Below the pieces are notes generated by a model. The model saw nothing but the letters and a program-made list of their open reading frames with translations. It did no database searches and was not told the origin of the DNA. 64,000 bases of DNA from Capsicum annuum (lineage: Eukaryota > Streptophyta > Magnoliopsida > Solanales > Solanaceae): the NCBI RefSeq assembly GCF_002878395.1, contig NC_061111.1:28521031-28585030 (forward strand), given 5' to 3'. Positions within the stretch are counted from its first letter, which is position 1, and each line of letters opens with the position of its first letter. Shown here piece by piece: positions 43,905 through 56,229 of the stretch. The translations under genes were made by a program, and so were the position numbers.

Positions 43905-45430
43905 TTGGATAAAGGAAGTGAAAAAATTACACAAAAGTTAGAAAATATTAAAAATAAAGAAGACACAGTAGAACTAGTTGTATTTTCGATAAATAAAAAA
44001 GAAACAACTATATTTTCAATAGATAAGACAGAAATAATAAAGAAAAAATTAAGACAATTATACAGTGAAGATCCATTAAAAGGATGGAAAAAACATAAAA
44101 CTACTATAGAAATTGAATTAATAGATAAAAATAACATAATAACTCAAAAACCATTAACATATAATTTTGACGATTTAAAAGAATTTAAAATACATATAGA
44201 TGAATTATTAGAAAAACAATATATACAAAGAAGCAATAGTAAACACAATAGTTCAGCGTTTATAGTAAATAAACATAGTGAGCAAAAAAGAGGAAAAATT
44301 AGAATGGATATTGACTATAGAAATTTAAATGAAAAAACCATGACATACAATTATCCAATACCAAATAAGATATTAAAAATAAGACAAATACAAGGATATA
44401 ACTACTTTAGTAAATTTGACTGTAAATCAGGATTTTACCACTTAAAGTTAGATGAAAATTCTAAGGAATTAACCGCATTTACGATACCACAAGGATTTTA
44501 TGAATGGAACGTATTACCATTTGGATATAAAAATGCACCAGGTAGATACCAACACTTTATGGATAGTTATTTTAAATAATTACCTAATTATATAGTATAC
44601 ATAGATGATATACTACTATATACAAAAACTAAAGAGGAACATTTAAAATTATTAGAACAATTTACAAATATAATAGAAAAATCGGAAATAAGTTTAAGTG
44701 AAAAGAAAGCCGAAATTATGAAAAACCAGATAGAGTTTTTAGGAATACAAATAGATAAAAGTGGAGTAAAAATGCAACAACATGTTGTACAAAAAATAAT
44801 AAATTCAAAAGAAGATTAGATATAAAAAAGAAATTACAATCATTTTTAGGATTAGTAAACCAAGTAAGAGAATATGTACCAAAATTAGCAGAAAACCTAA
44901 AACCATTATAGAAAAAATTTAAAAAGGATATAGAATATAATTACAACGAAGAATATAAAAAACAAGTTCAGAAAATAAAAATACTTTGTAAAGAGTTATC
45001 AAAATTATAATTTTCAGACGAAAATAAAAAATTTATATATATAGTAGAAGCAGATGCTAGTGAATATAGTTGTGGAGGAGTACTTAAATATAGATATGAA
45101 GACTAAAAATTAGAACATCATTGTAGATACTACTCAGGTATGTTTATTGAAACAGAAATAAAGTGGGAAATAAATAGAAAAGAATTATGTTCATTATATA
45201 AATGTTTATTAGCGTTTGAGCCATATATTGTATATAACAAGTTTATTGTACGAACAGATAATACACAGGTACGTTGGTGGTTAACAAAGAAAATACAAAA
45301 TTCAGTTACAACGAAAGAGATTCGGAGACTAGTATTGAATATATTAAATTTTACATTTACAATTGAAGTAATTAGTACTAACAAAAATGTTATTGCAGAT
45401 CACATATCAAGACAAAGCTACACAGACTGA
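43905..45430 (+). pseudogene. Pararetroviral reverse transcriptase / RNase H (broken)
   Basis: The frame 43905-44579 has the N-terminal RT motifs MDIDYRNLNEKT, YFSKFDCKSGFYHLKL and FGYKNAPGRYQHFMD. A TAA at 44577 interrupts just before YIVYIDDILLYT (YIDD active site, about 44600). Further stops or shifts lie at about 44815, 44910, 45007 and 45103. RNase H shows EADASEYSCGG (about 45050), RKELCSLYKCLLAFEPY, RTDNTQVRWW and ADHISRQS at its end (45140-45430). In a virus the product would copy pregenomic RNA in the cytoplasm; here it is inactive. Confidence 0.9.
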
Positions 45431-46613
45431 TATAATAGAAGATAATGCTTTAGAAAAAATACTCAAAACCCTAACTACGCTTTCAATGAAAGTGGACAGT
45501 ATGGGTAATGAAATAGAAAAGCTAAAGACTAATGAAGTTAAACTGAAGTCTAAAGCTATGAATCAGCTAACTCAGCAATGTGCAGAGCTATGTCGACCGG
45601 AAGATATCAAAATTCCAAAGCTAAAAGGAGACGTTGGGACACTTCATAAAACCCATAATTTTTATCAATCTACAATTGCAGGTACAAGCAAAGGAGTTAG
45701 TGGAAAAAGATATCAGAATATGAACATGAATAAGATATTTGTAAAATCATTTATACCAAAAACACAAAAAGACCCCTTGTTCATACCCCCACAAATTACC
45801 ACACATCGAGAAAGTTTGAACCAAGATAAAAAAGCCTATAACCATATAACCCGAGCATACATAGAAAATATCCACAAAATACAGACTTATCTAAACCTTA
45901 ACCCCAGAGCTACAAATATCCCAGAACCAAACACAAACTATACAACCCAAAAATTGCAAGGTCACAACAAGTTAATCGCATTACCAAAAACCAACCAAAG
46001 CTTAGTTAAAACTTATTTCAGTTATGGATTATTAAATACCATATATACCCAAGATGGAGATGAACTAACAGCTATACCAGAATTACATAGAGTATTCGCC
46101 ATTTATAAAAGAATAACCAAAGGGAATTTATTTTTTATAAGGTTTTATACTGCACCAACAGAGATATTATATGACGAGATCAAACCAGTTATACAAATTG
46201 TAAAAATAGGATTAACCAGAGATATGATTATACCGAAAGATATTATTCAGCAGCCAGAGATACCTAAAATCGAGATACCTGATTTTTATGCAAATAAACG
46301 ACTTATTGGAATATCTATAATTGTTCAAGAATTAGAAAATAATTATATCAGTGGAAACCCAATCTAGAGCTATTATTCAAGAGATCATCAAATGATTTAT
46401 TCAAATTCAAGAGAACTACGACAAACAGATATGGAAGATGCTAGACAATTGATTCTGACATTACTCAACCCAGAGAAACAACCAACTGCAAGAGTAATTA
46501 GGAAGAGATTTATATCAGAAGAATTATTAACAAGATATTGCAAGATAATTGGACACAAATATCCAGACCATCAATGTTCAAGATGTAATGGAGAAGATAA
46601 GAAGTTCAACTAG
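45387..46613 (+). pseudogene. Pararetroviral transactivator/inclusion-body-like frame (one stop)
   Basis: The frame 45387-46367 begins by overlapping the end of the RNase H frame. An N-terminal coiled coil (LEKILKTLTTLSMKVDSMGN) is followed by a long region with HKTHNFYQST, RAYIENIHKIQTYL and LLNTIYTQDGDELTAIPELH. A TAG at 46365 interrupts, and the same frame resumes to 46613 with CKIIGHKYPDHQCSRCNGED, a Cys/His cluster. A separate last frame after RT is characteristic of caulimo-, soymo-, cavemo- and solendovirus types, where it encodes the translation transactivator. I infer the role from position. Confidence 0.65.
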
Positions 46614-46976
46614 AATAAAAGAAGATAAGAATGCTAGCTGGAAGATAGAAAAAAGATAAGAAGCAACAGAGTAATGAAGGAATAAAGACAAAAGACAAGA
46701 TAATAAAAGATAGAACGTGACATGTATAGTCTTGAAATTTTGTTACGTAAATTTTTTGTTTTTGACTTTTTGGCTAAAGTTCCATTATTGGTTTTTTGGT
46801 TTTTAGTCTTAAGATTTTTTTCTTTTGTAAAGATAGGACCTAGTTTTTACCTTATTATACTAGTCTAGTTTAGTCTAGTCCTTTTCTACTTTTGAAAAGG
46901 AAGACTTTTTTTGTAAAAAGTAGGAATAGTATATCTTACATGTAAAACATGAAAGTAGGAATAGTTCTTTTCCTCT

Positions 46977-46984
46977 TATAAATA
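46977..46984 (+). promoter_or_regulatory. TATA box of the pararetroviral pregenomic RNA promoter
   Basis: TATAAATA lies in the intergenic region after the last large frame, at the place of the 35S-type promoter. Upstream, 46830-46975 contains repeated elements (TAGTCTAGTTTAGTCTAG; two AAGTAGGAATAGT copies) that may be enhancer-like. Confidence 0.7.
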
Positions 46985-47072
46985 TGTAAGCCATCCGGCT
47001 AAGTTAAAGGCAAGACTTTCATGTGTTGAAAGAAAGCCTTCTCCCTTGTAAACAAAAAACTTTTGAATATTT

Positions 47073-47078
47073 AATAAA
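47073..47078 (+). terminator. Polyadenylation signal of the pararetrovirus
   Basis: AATAAA lies about 96 bp after the TATA box. In Caulimoviridae the signal lies downstream of the RNA start so that transcripts are terminally redundant; this spacing fits. Confidence 0.6.
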
Positions 47079-47079
47079 A

Positions 47080-48906
47080 AATAGATATATTTCTAAGGAA
47101 AAAGATATGGATGAACAAAGCCTTGAATTGTCAAATCTACTAGAACAGGTATATCCATTTATGATTATGACTAGCTAAATTCATAAATTCCTAACAATCA
47201 TAATATGATAAAATAAGTTCATGTTAGTTACTATATAGTAGAATTATTTGAAGAATAATATGTTACAAAGTTTATTAGCAAAGAGGAAAAAAGGAGAAAA
47301 ATTCCTAAGAACTATGCCATCCTAAAGGTGAAACCGGCGAGGCAAGAAAGCTGTGATAGGGGAGTAGCCAGAGTAGAGGCACTGTTTAAGAAAAAAGTAT
47401 CCTGATCACTATGCTAATAGTGACAGAGTAACATAATTATTTAAGAATAATCTAGTATATAGTGATCTAAGATGATCATATTTCGTTATGTATATGATTG
47501 AAAGGAATATTTTGAAAAAGTATCATATGAAAAGGAATGACTACCTACTTATCCAATGAAATGGTAGATAAATTTAAAATACTTATTTTGTATGTACTTA
47601 AGGATATAGAAATTGTAGATATAAGAAAAATCATATTGGAAAAAACATTTGATAAATATTTTATGACTAGAATAAATTACATACCTCACCTACCTACTTA
47701 CTCTTACAAATACCTACATACCAAACCTACACATCAATCATGATATATTACGTATATTTAGAATATTGAAAAATGGATACGAAAAATATACAATTACTAG
47801 AAAAACTAATGAAAAAAAATCTAGAAAAATATATGAGAACTAAAGATATAAAATATGTAGAGTTCCTTAATGAAAATATACAAGAATTATTAAGATTAAA
47901 ACAAACAACCAGTAAATATTATGATAAAGCATTTAATAAACCATAAATTCCTAAAATCCAATCCAAGTTATTCAAGTTATTCGTAGAAACCTACGCATCA
48001 TATGAATAATATGACAAGCTATATATCTGATGAAATTAAGATACTTGTTTTATATATCATAAAAGACTTAGAAATAGAAGACATAAAGAAAATAATATGG
48101 GAAAAATATTTCATGATGAATCATTAAGTCTAGAATGGTTAGAAGATATGGATGATCTTAGTTTATATTATTTAGATAGTTATTACTCAGATAATAATAG
48201 TAATTATTCAGATGGATATTATACAGATTAAAAATGTTAGAATATATTAAAAGAGTTAGAGAAAACCAAAGTTGGCTATACGAAGAAATTAATTATAGAA
48301 ACCAGCTTAGAAAAGGAAGAGAACAATTAAAAGAAAGATTAATTTGATTAAATAAAACCATGAAACAACTAGAATTAAAAGATAGTTTAGAATATGATTT
48401 AGACATAGAATTATTCACAGAATAAAAAGATAGGATAATTAACGAAATAGATAACCTTGAATTTAATATCAGATATAATACAATTAGAATAAATTATTAC
48501 AAAGAAATTTGCAGTATTACAACTACTTTAGGATAAAATGATAAACTATGAATATTTAAAATATTGAAGACAAGATATGGAAGAAAGAAGATCAACAGAA
48601 ATACTTATGAAAGAGAATTTAATTGAATATTTTAGAACAAAAGATATAGAATATTTAAAATATTAATATACAAGAATTACAAAGACTAAGAGAAAAAACT
48701 TAATAATATTATAGTAAAGCATTTAATCAAATACCATTTAATCACCCCCCAAGATATGAACATCAATAAAACTAAAATAAATAAATTAAAAATAAAAATA
48801 TTTAGAGAAGTTAAGAAATATCCATGCACAAATAAAAATAGATCCATTAGACTAATAATAGATCTATTTAAGTTACCCAAGTTATCTGCACCCCCTCCAA
48901 TTGGTA
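47080..48906 (+). other. Long pararetroviral leader with several small frames
   Basis: From the polyadenylation signal to the next primer site is about 1.8 kb, longer than the roughly 600-nt leader of cauliflower mosaic virus. Small frames follow one another: 47537-47743, 47773-47946, 48002-48231 (broken), 48235-48534 (broken) and from about 48577. The first and third share the pattern KILxLYxxKDxEIxDIxKII. The second and the last share RTKDI(K/E)Y and NIQEL. So the leader seems built of a duplicated module. It ends at a truncated primer site where a copia element begins. Confidence 0.6.
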
Positions 48907-49076
48907 CAACTATGAACTTCAACAAATGAGTTATAACTAACTCAACACATACTCTATATAAAGCACCATATCAAGCATTGTAAAGTGAGATCATTAATTC
49001 AATATCATATATTCCTCTCTGCTTTCTTCCTTTAATTCTCAAGTTTCATGGTTTACTTCCATCTTGATTACCTTCA
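48907..49076 (+). mobile_element. Truncated 5' LTR of a Ty1/copia element
   Basis: From about 48930 it matches the 3' LTR: ACTAACTCAACACATACTCT, ATATAAAGCA, TTTAATTCTCAAGTTTCA and the end TTGATTACCTTCA (49064-49076). The first 100 bp or so of the LTR are lost at the junction with the pararetrovirus. A primer-site-like ATCAGAGC (49082-49089) follows. Confidence 0.8.
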
Positions 49077-49362
49077 CGACATCAGAGCTTTGATCGTTGA
49101 ACTCAAATTCTGAGAATTTTGAGTTATTGTTGTTGCTAGTACTTGCAAAAATTCAACCCTGAGAATGGATTTGGTTGTTGTTTCTGCTTTACTAATTGAG
49201 TTGATTTATGAAAAATCAATATTCGAATTTCATAGTTGATACTCTGCATTAGCTTTCGTAAAATAGAGGTTTTTTCCGATTAAATATATAAGAACTCTTT
49301 CTCTTCTTTTTCTTTTTCTTCTTCCGTTTCGTATTTAAGAAATTCTGTAGTGTGTATTCAAG

Positions 49363-49971
49363 ATGATGAGTGAACAAAGAAATAGGGAGAACATGCAGTG
49401 TGGACAGTCTTCTATTTTATTTGCTCAAGATGGTGTCAATTCTTGATTTCCAATATAAGGTCAAGGTATTGACTATAATCATCCTCTTTTCTTGAGCCTT
49501 ACAGATGTTAGTGGCCTTAGCATAATATCTTTTCAATTGGTTGGTACTGAAAATCATGCATTGTGGAGTCGTTCAATTAAACTTGCATTACTTGGTCGAA
49601 ATAAGATGGGAATGATTGATGGAACATGTAGGAAAGATGTATTCACAGAAGAGTTATAGATTCAATGGGAGAGGGTTAATGCAATTTTCCACTCTTGGCT
49701 AATAAACTTAGTTTCTAAGAGTTTGTTGAGTGGAATTGTATTTTCCTCTAATGCGTGTACTTTGTAGGATGATTTGAAAGAGAGATTTGGTCATATAAAT
49801 GGCTCAAGAACTTATAACTTACATCAAGAAATCACCACTTTGCAACAAGGAATAATATCTGTCTCTGCATATTATACCAGATTAATGAATCTGTGGGATG
49901 AGTTTGAGGCTTTTGTCCCTCCACCTGCGTGTGATTGTAAAAAGTTGAGAGGATTTGTTGCATATTCCTGA
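49363..49971 (+). pseudogene. Ty1/copia Gag (broken)
   Basis: It starts ATG (MMSEQRNRENMQ). Features of copia Gag are ENHALWSRSIKLALLGRNKMG and DLKERFGHINGSRTYNLHQE (UBN2 type), YYTRLMNLWDEFEAFVPPP. At least four stops (for example 49443, 49658, 49766). The zinc-knuckle and protease regions downstream appear deleted before about 50150. Confidence 0.8.
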
Positions 49972-50149
49972 ATTCAAGTACAATCTATTATCTATGAGCA
50001 AGATAACCAAGGACTTCGATTGCTCAATCACATTTCCCCCCCACTTTTGTGTATTCTAGGAGATTTACAGTGGAAAGGTATAGGAAATTGGTAAAGAGGA
50101 AGGAGGTCTCTGCTTACTGCTAAAACATCTTTCAAGAACAAATAACTAC

Positions 50150-53064
50150 CAAGTGTCTTTATCAGTGAAAGCTATATAATTAAGAGCTAAGAAGGAGGAT
50201 ATAGAGATTTGTCATAGAATATTAGGACACTCTTCTTCAGTAGTTCTTAATAAACTGTTTCATATGAACTAGGAATATGTATGTACAGTTTCTAAATGCA
50301 GTATTTGTCCTTATGCAAAGAAAACAAGATTAGTTTTTCCTTCCAGTTATGTTAAGACTCTATCAAGTTTTTAGCTGATTCATCTTAAACTTTGGGGTCC
50401 ATGTAATACTGCTACTTTTAATGTGAACAAATATTTTCTTACAATGGTGGATGATTATTCAAGAATGAATTGGCTATTTTTACTTAAGCATAAATCAGAA
50501 GTGTATGTGTCTGTCATGTTATTCCTCTAATATACTAACACATAGTTTGAAAAACTTTCAAAGTAATGAGAACAGACAATGATACTGAGTTTGTCAACTC
50601 AGTTTGTTCTAGTATGTGTAAAGAAATGGGAATTATTCACCAAAGATCTTGTCCATATACCCCACAGCAAAATGGAGTGGCTCAGAGAAAACATAGAAGT
50701 ATCTTGGAAGTAACTAGAACATTAAGATTTCAGGATAAAATACCATTAAAGTTTTGGGGTCACTATGTTCTGACTATTGTTAACCCGATCAATAGAATGC
50801 TTAGTAGTGTAGTGTTAAATCAGATTCCTTATGAAAGGTTATATGGTGTAAAACCTATGTTTACTCATTTGAGAGTACTTGGTTGTTTGTGCTTTGCAAA
50901 GGTTTTGAGTGAACATAACATATTCATGCCTAGATCAAGATAAGTTGTACATATGGGGTACTCAGACACTCATAAAGTCTATGTGTTATATGATCTTATC
51001 ATTAGGTCATTATTTATCAATAGAGATGTATTGTTTAGAGAAAATGTATTTCTCTTTGCCAAAATAGGTACCACAATTAACAATGGTGTATGTTGATCCT
51101 TTCTTCAACTATGATGGTTTGATGTAGGACAATGCATCTAGTTGTCCAATAGATAGTACAGGTGTTGTTCCTGCTACACATTTTCCTGAATAGATTAAAA
51201 AATACAACCTCTTACAACTGTAGTTTAAAGCATTACTTATCATGTTGAAGTCCCTGAACCAGATGTAGCTAAGCTAAATGATCTGGCTGAGCATGATTTA
51301 TATGAACAAGTTATGGTTCCTGAAGTATCTACTGACAATGGAAATATGATGTAGATAAGGTTTTCTAGGGAGAGACATGCACCTAAATGGATGAAAGATT
51401 TTGTTTCACTGAACATTAGTGATAATGTTTAGTATCCTACGAGCAACCACATAATTATACTCACCTGTAAACAACCTATCAAGCTTATATAATGGAAACA
51501 TCAACCTTGATGGATCCTACTACTTACTCAGAGGCTATGAAAGAGAAGAGATAGGTAGATGTCATAAAAGCAAAAATCTATGCCCTTAAAGAAAATAAAA
51601 CTTAAAAGATTACATACCTTCCTGCTGGTAAGAAGCTAATTGGATATAGGTGGATATACAAGATAAAGTATAAATCCACAGGTGAAGTTGAGAGGTTCAA
51701 GGCAAGATTGGTTGCAAAAGGAAATAGTAAAAAATAAGGTATAGATTATAAGGAAACTTTTTCTCCAGTGGTAAAAATGGTGAATATCAGAACAACCTAG
51801 CTATTGCTTGCTCAAAGAACTGACATGTTCATCAAATGAATGTATTTAATTCCTTCTTATATGGAGATTTAAAGTATGAGATCTACATGACTCTGCCTTA
51901 AGGATTTTTAAGTCAAGGGGAGAAGGTGTGCAGACTTGTCAAATCCTTGTATGGATTGAAACAAGATCCAAGGCAATAGAATCATAAACTGATAGAAACT
52001 CTTATTGATTTGAAGTTTCAACAGAGCCAACATAACTACTCTTTGTTTATCAGAAAGTCTAGTGAAGGAATAACTATTATACTGGTATATGTAGATGACA
52101 TTCTCATTACTGGGAGCAGTTTAAGACTGATTCAAAATACAAAAGAGGCACTGCAGCAACCTTTCAAAATGAAGGATTTAGGAGAGTTGAATTACTTTTT
52201 TGGGGATTGAGTTTACTAGGTTTAAGTACGGGATCCTTATGCATCAGAGGAAACACATACTGTAATTGATATCTGAGGTTGGTTTATGTGAAGCAAAGCC
52301 AGCAAACATTCCTATTGATACCAATGTCAAGCTAAATTCTATACAATATGATGAACACTTGAAGAAAAATCAAAATACTCTTGATGATCCTTGAGTAGAT
52401 AAGACAATGTATAAGAAATTGGTGGGAAAGCTTTTGTATCTGAATATGACAAGACCAGACATCTCATATAATACTCAAACTCTAAGTCAATTTCTTCAAC
52501 AACCAAAAATGCCTCACTTGGTTGTAGTATTAAGGGTAATTAGGTACCTAAAAAAGCAACCAGGTTAAGGATTGTTGTTAGCTAGTAACTCAAATAAGAA
52601 GATTACTGCCAATTGTGATGTTGACTGAGCAGCAAGTCGTCTTACAAGGAAATCGATTATAGGTTATATGATCTAACTAAGAGATTCATTGATCTCATGG
52701 AATCTAAGAAATAGACTACAGTGTCAAAGAGCTCAACTGAGGAATAGAAACCTAGCTAGTACAGTTTCTGAACTGATTTGGCTGATTGGTGTCTTAAAGG
52801 AAGTAGATAGCAAGATATAATTACCAGTATAGATATATAGTGATAGTAAAGAAGCTATCCAAATTATTGTTAATCCATTTTACCATGAAAGAACAAAACA
52901 TATTGAGATACACTACCACTTTATCTAAGAAAGACTACAACAAGTGTTGATTAATGTGAATTATATACCTACACAGGAGCAGCTTGCAAATGTATTAACT
53001 AAAGGCTTATCTAGATATCTGCATGTGTATCCCTTGTCCAAGCTTGGAGCTCTAAACATATTTA
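50150..53064 (+). pseudogene. Ty1/copia integrase, RT and RNase H (broken)
   Basis: GAG-pre-integrase: ICHRILGHSSSVVLNKLF, then CSICPYAKKTR. Integrase: MVDDYSRMNWLFLLKHKSE and the frame 50566-50943 (RTDNDTEFVNSV, PQQNGVAQRKHRSILEVTRT, LRVLGCLCFAKV). RT: YKSTGEVERFKARLVAKG, then several stops, and the intact active-site box LVYVDDILITGSS (about 52082). RNase H near 52600-53060 has ERTKHIEIHYHFI and ends in LSKLGALNIF. Stop codons occur every few hundred bases. The chain ends right where the solo LTR was inserted. Confidence 0.85.
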
Positions 53065-53066
53065 TA

Positions 53067-55440
53067 TGTAATGCCCCGAAAATGGGCCCTGAGAAGTCAC
53101 ACGATGCTCAAGATAACGAGTAGCCTTAAGCTAATCCTGTAAGCTATCTATTGAATCTGAAACTCATAATAGAAAAATATAGATATGTAATCAAGCTAAA
53201 ATTCAAAATTCTATATGAGTTAACTGAAACTATCTGAATATAATATTTGAAAATACTAAACTCAAGAGTCTGATCAATCAATACTGAATATCCAAATCAT
53301 AATCTAGCAGTCTGAAAAGCCTTTACTACTAATACTAGAGAGTCACTGGGACAAACCTCCAGCTGACTCAAACTATCTGAAAATACTGAATCATATGTAC
53401 TAATAAACTAAAAAACTGAATGACTAAGTCCCCGAACTATGAGGACTTACCAACTGTCGAGATGTAGATGGAGATGCTCGAAATCACTCATGTTGCTTAA
53501 ACTGAGCACCTAAACCTATATTATGAGACAATGTAGCACATAGATGTATATGTGGATTAGTACCTCTGGATTGTATTGTGTATATGGGGGTGAATGTATA
53601 AATAAATCAATATCTCAATATCATTATAAATTTGTAAAAGAATGCATGCTAAATGTAAATGACTCACATAAGCTGGAATATCTGAAAACTGAAAATCATA
53701 ATCATGAATAGCAAAACATGTTGCATAAATCTTGTAAGTCATAAAAATTACTTTCTAAAAGCTATACTTGTACTCTATCTTTAAATCATGCTGTCTAAGT
53801 GTAGAAAGGACTCACTTTTATCTCTGAAATTTGAAATCTAGTAGCTAATGACTTATATAAAACAATGTCTGAATAAAAATTGTGAGCCTTTACACTTATT
53901 TCCTAAAATCTATTCTGTAGTCTTTTCTATTAGGGAGGTTCTTCTAATTGACATACACTATATGAGCTATCATAGTGTCCAACATCTAGTTCCCTTATAG
54001 GAAAATCTCACATTGGGGAGAGGTGTCATATTCTTGCCAAGGAGTATAACCTAATCTAAGTGATCACATCTGTATCTGTCATCCATATAGAAATAGGAAT
54101 AATATGATAATCTGTACCTACATTATCTCATTGTTCCGGGGCATGTAAACATACCTAACTCGTGCTAAATACTACTCCCTTTAATCTGTATGCTTATTCT
54201 ATAGGAAATCAACTTTTAAAAACTAATATAAGGGTTTACAATGAAAACCTCCTGTAAATCTGTTTACTATAAACTTAGCTAAATCTGTAAAGTGGATTCC
54301 ACATCTAAGCTAAGATCAAAAGATCAAATCTTTGTTCAATATCTGAATATAACAAATCACAGGATGCTTAAAAGAATAATATTCTTGAAATAACAACATT
54401 CAAATTAGGGCTAAAATCCCATGCATCTATTTCAAATCAAATCATCATAAAATTCATGCTAAATAGTGAAAATATTGACAATTCAATTCTAAATCTGGAA
54501 ATTTCTGCACATGAATGAAAATATGAAAGTAGTCATGCAATTCAACATTCAAATCACTTGAAATTTTATAATCTTGCAAATAACAATATTGGGTATGAAA
54601 CCTAATTCAAAACTCATGTAAAATTATCTTCAAAAACTAATTTTGGGTACAAGAATGAAAGGATTATCCTTGTTGAAAAGCCCCACATACCTTAATTGAT
54701 AATTAGATGAAGAAACTTGAATTTCGAGTCTCTATTTGTGCTCTTGAAGATAGATTCTTGAAGTTCTTGAAATAAAATTTTTTAATTTTGAGCTATTTTA
54801 AAAAAAATGGTGAAATTTGGATTTTTTGGGGATGAAGGTTTGATGTTCTAGGGTTTATTTGAGCGAAAGTTGATAAAATATGCATATAATGGTTAGAATA
54901 GGATTAATTTTATGTTTTATACGATTTGGAGGCTTGGAAAAAAGACCAAATTGCCCTTTTAAAATTTTACTTAGAATTGGAAATCCCGATTTGGCACACC
55001 ACCACAACGCGGGGCTATCACGGTGGCTCACTGGATAAGGGACCATTGCTATTTTGGGCTGCGGCGTGACCCGACATCATCGCATTGTGCCACTGAAAAA
55101 GGATGAACGAGAACTGTAGTTTCACCATGACTCATCGTAATCACGGTGCTCCACTAAAAATTGGACCATTGCAATTTTGTCCTTCACCGCGATGCAGTTC
55201 CTATCGAATGACCCTACTGTTTTCACTAAAATAGCCATAACTTCTCAACCGAGTATTGAATTAAGGAAAAATTGGTATCATTAGAAAACTGAGGCTATAA
55301 CTTCACTAAAATAGCCATAACTTCTCTACTGTTTTCACTAGAGCTTGAAAATTCTACATGTATCAAGATTTATTTATTTTTGAAGTTGACCTTGACATTC
55401 TAGGAGTTAAATTGAGCTAAAAAAAGTATGGGGTATTACA
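53067..55440. mobile_element. Solo LTR, Tekay/Del-type gypsy, with TTATA duplication
   Basis: TGTAATGCCCCG at the left and GGGGTATTACA at the right are inverted LTR ends. TTATA lies directly on both sides (53062-53066 and 55441-55445), a perfect 5-bp target duplication. Length is 2374 bp, with no internal coding sequence, so it is a recombined solo LTR. The right end shares wording (AGTTGACCTTGACATTCTAG) with reversed Tekay-type LTRs. It splits the copia element between RNase H and its polypurine tract. Confidence 0.92.
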
Positions 55441-55465
55441 TTATACCTCCTAGCTTTAAGGGGAG

Positions 55466-55696
55466 TACTAAGATACTCAACTAACAACTGTAGTTAGTTA
55501 GTAGTTAGAGACTTAAAAGTGAGTCACAAGTAGTTGAGTTAGTTATACCTAACTCAACACATACTCTATATAAAGCAACATGTTACGCATTGTAAAGATT
55601 GGCCATTAATTCAATATCACTGCTATGATTTTTTCTCTCAGTTTTCTTCATTTAATTCTCAAGTTTCAGGGTTTACTTCCATCTTGATTACCTTCA
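55466..55696 (+). mobile_element. 3' LTR of the Ty1/copia element
   Basis: It follows the polypurine tract TTTAAGGGGAG (55455-55465) and ends TTGATTACCTTCA. It is about 231 bp and matches the truncated left LTR from CTAACTCAACACATACTC onward. Confidence 0.85.
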
Positions 55697-56229
55697 AAGT
55701 ATGAAGTTCAAACCAACTATAAACAACAAATGAAGCTCAACCTATTTCTGGAAAATAGTAAACCAAATGTTAAGAAAGAGATGAACAAAGAAATATTCAA
55801 GCCCACCGAATTCATGGTGTGTGCTTAAGGAAATTATTTCCCTCAAGTAACCAAGGTTGTGAAATTTATCCTCTAGTATAAATGTATCACTTCATCAAAA
55901 TAATGATACCTCAAATTTTACCGAACAACGAACTCGCTTAACGTTAGCAAATCATACTCTAGTTTTTCAAGAAGAAGAGTATTTCTATCTTCAAAATTTA
56001 GTTTTAATATCTGAGTAAAAATCAGACAATTATACCTAAACGGTATTGCTTCAGAAAAGAAACAATAGTTCGTGAAGAGCTGCACTTTTTTAGAGCTTTA
56101 GGTCCACATATAGACCCATGTGCGTCCATAGATAGTGATGTGCGGCCGCATATTATCTTTTTCCTAAAAATAAAATATAATGACCATCATCTTAGTTTTT
56201 AGAATTTTTTTTGTTTTGATTATTTTGCC
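55697..56229. other. Non-coding stretch
   Basis: No gene or element ends recognised between the copia 3' LTR and the next gypsy LTR fragment. Confidence 0.5.

Larger units (their letters stand above)
37975..48906 (+). mobile_element. Endogenous pararetrovirus (Caulimoviridae, solendovirus-like), broken
   Basis: A plus-oriented viral integrant: leader (to 40120), primer site (40121), coat-like and zinc-knuckle region, movement protein, protease, RT/RNase H, transactivator-like frame, TATA/polyadenylation signals, then the leader again, ending inside the next primer site (TGGTA at 48902-48906). The leader is thus present at both ends (37975-40120, interrupted by a LINE, and about 47640-48906), a terminal redundancy of about 1.25 kb. 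The AT content is very high and the codon use lysine/isoleucine-rich, unlike the flanks. Every large frame is broken by stops or shifts, so it cannot encode a working virus. The nearest genus is inferred from gene order and a separate transactivator-type frame; a petuvirus-like or unassigned genus remains possible. Confidence 0.85.

Noticed and set aside
37975..48906. An intact, potentially active virus
   Set aside because: RT, coat-like, movement, protease and transactivator-like regions all carry stops or frameshifts, and a LINE interrupts the leader.
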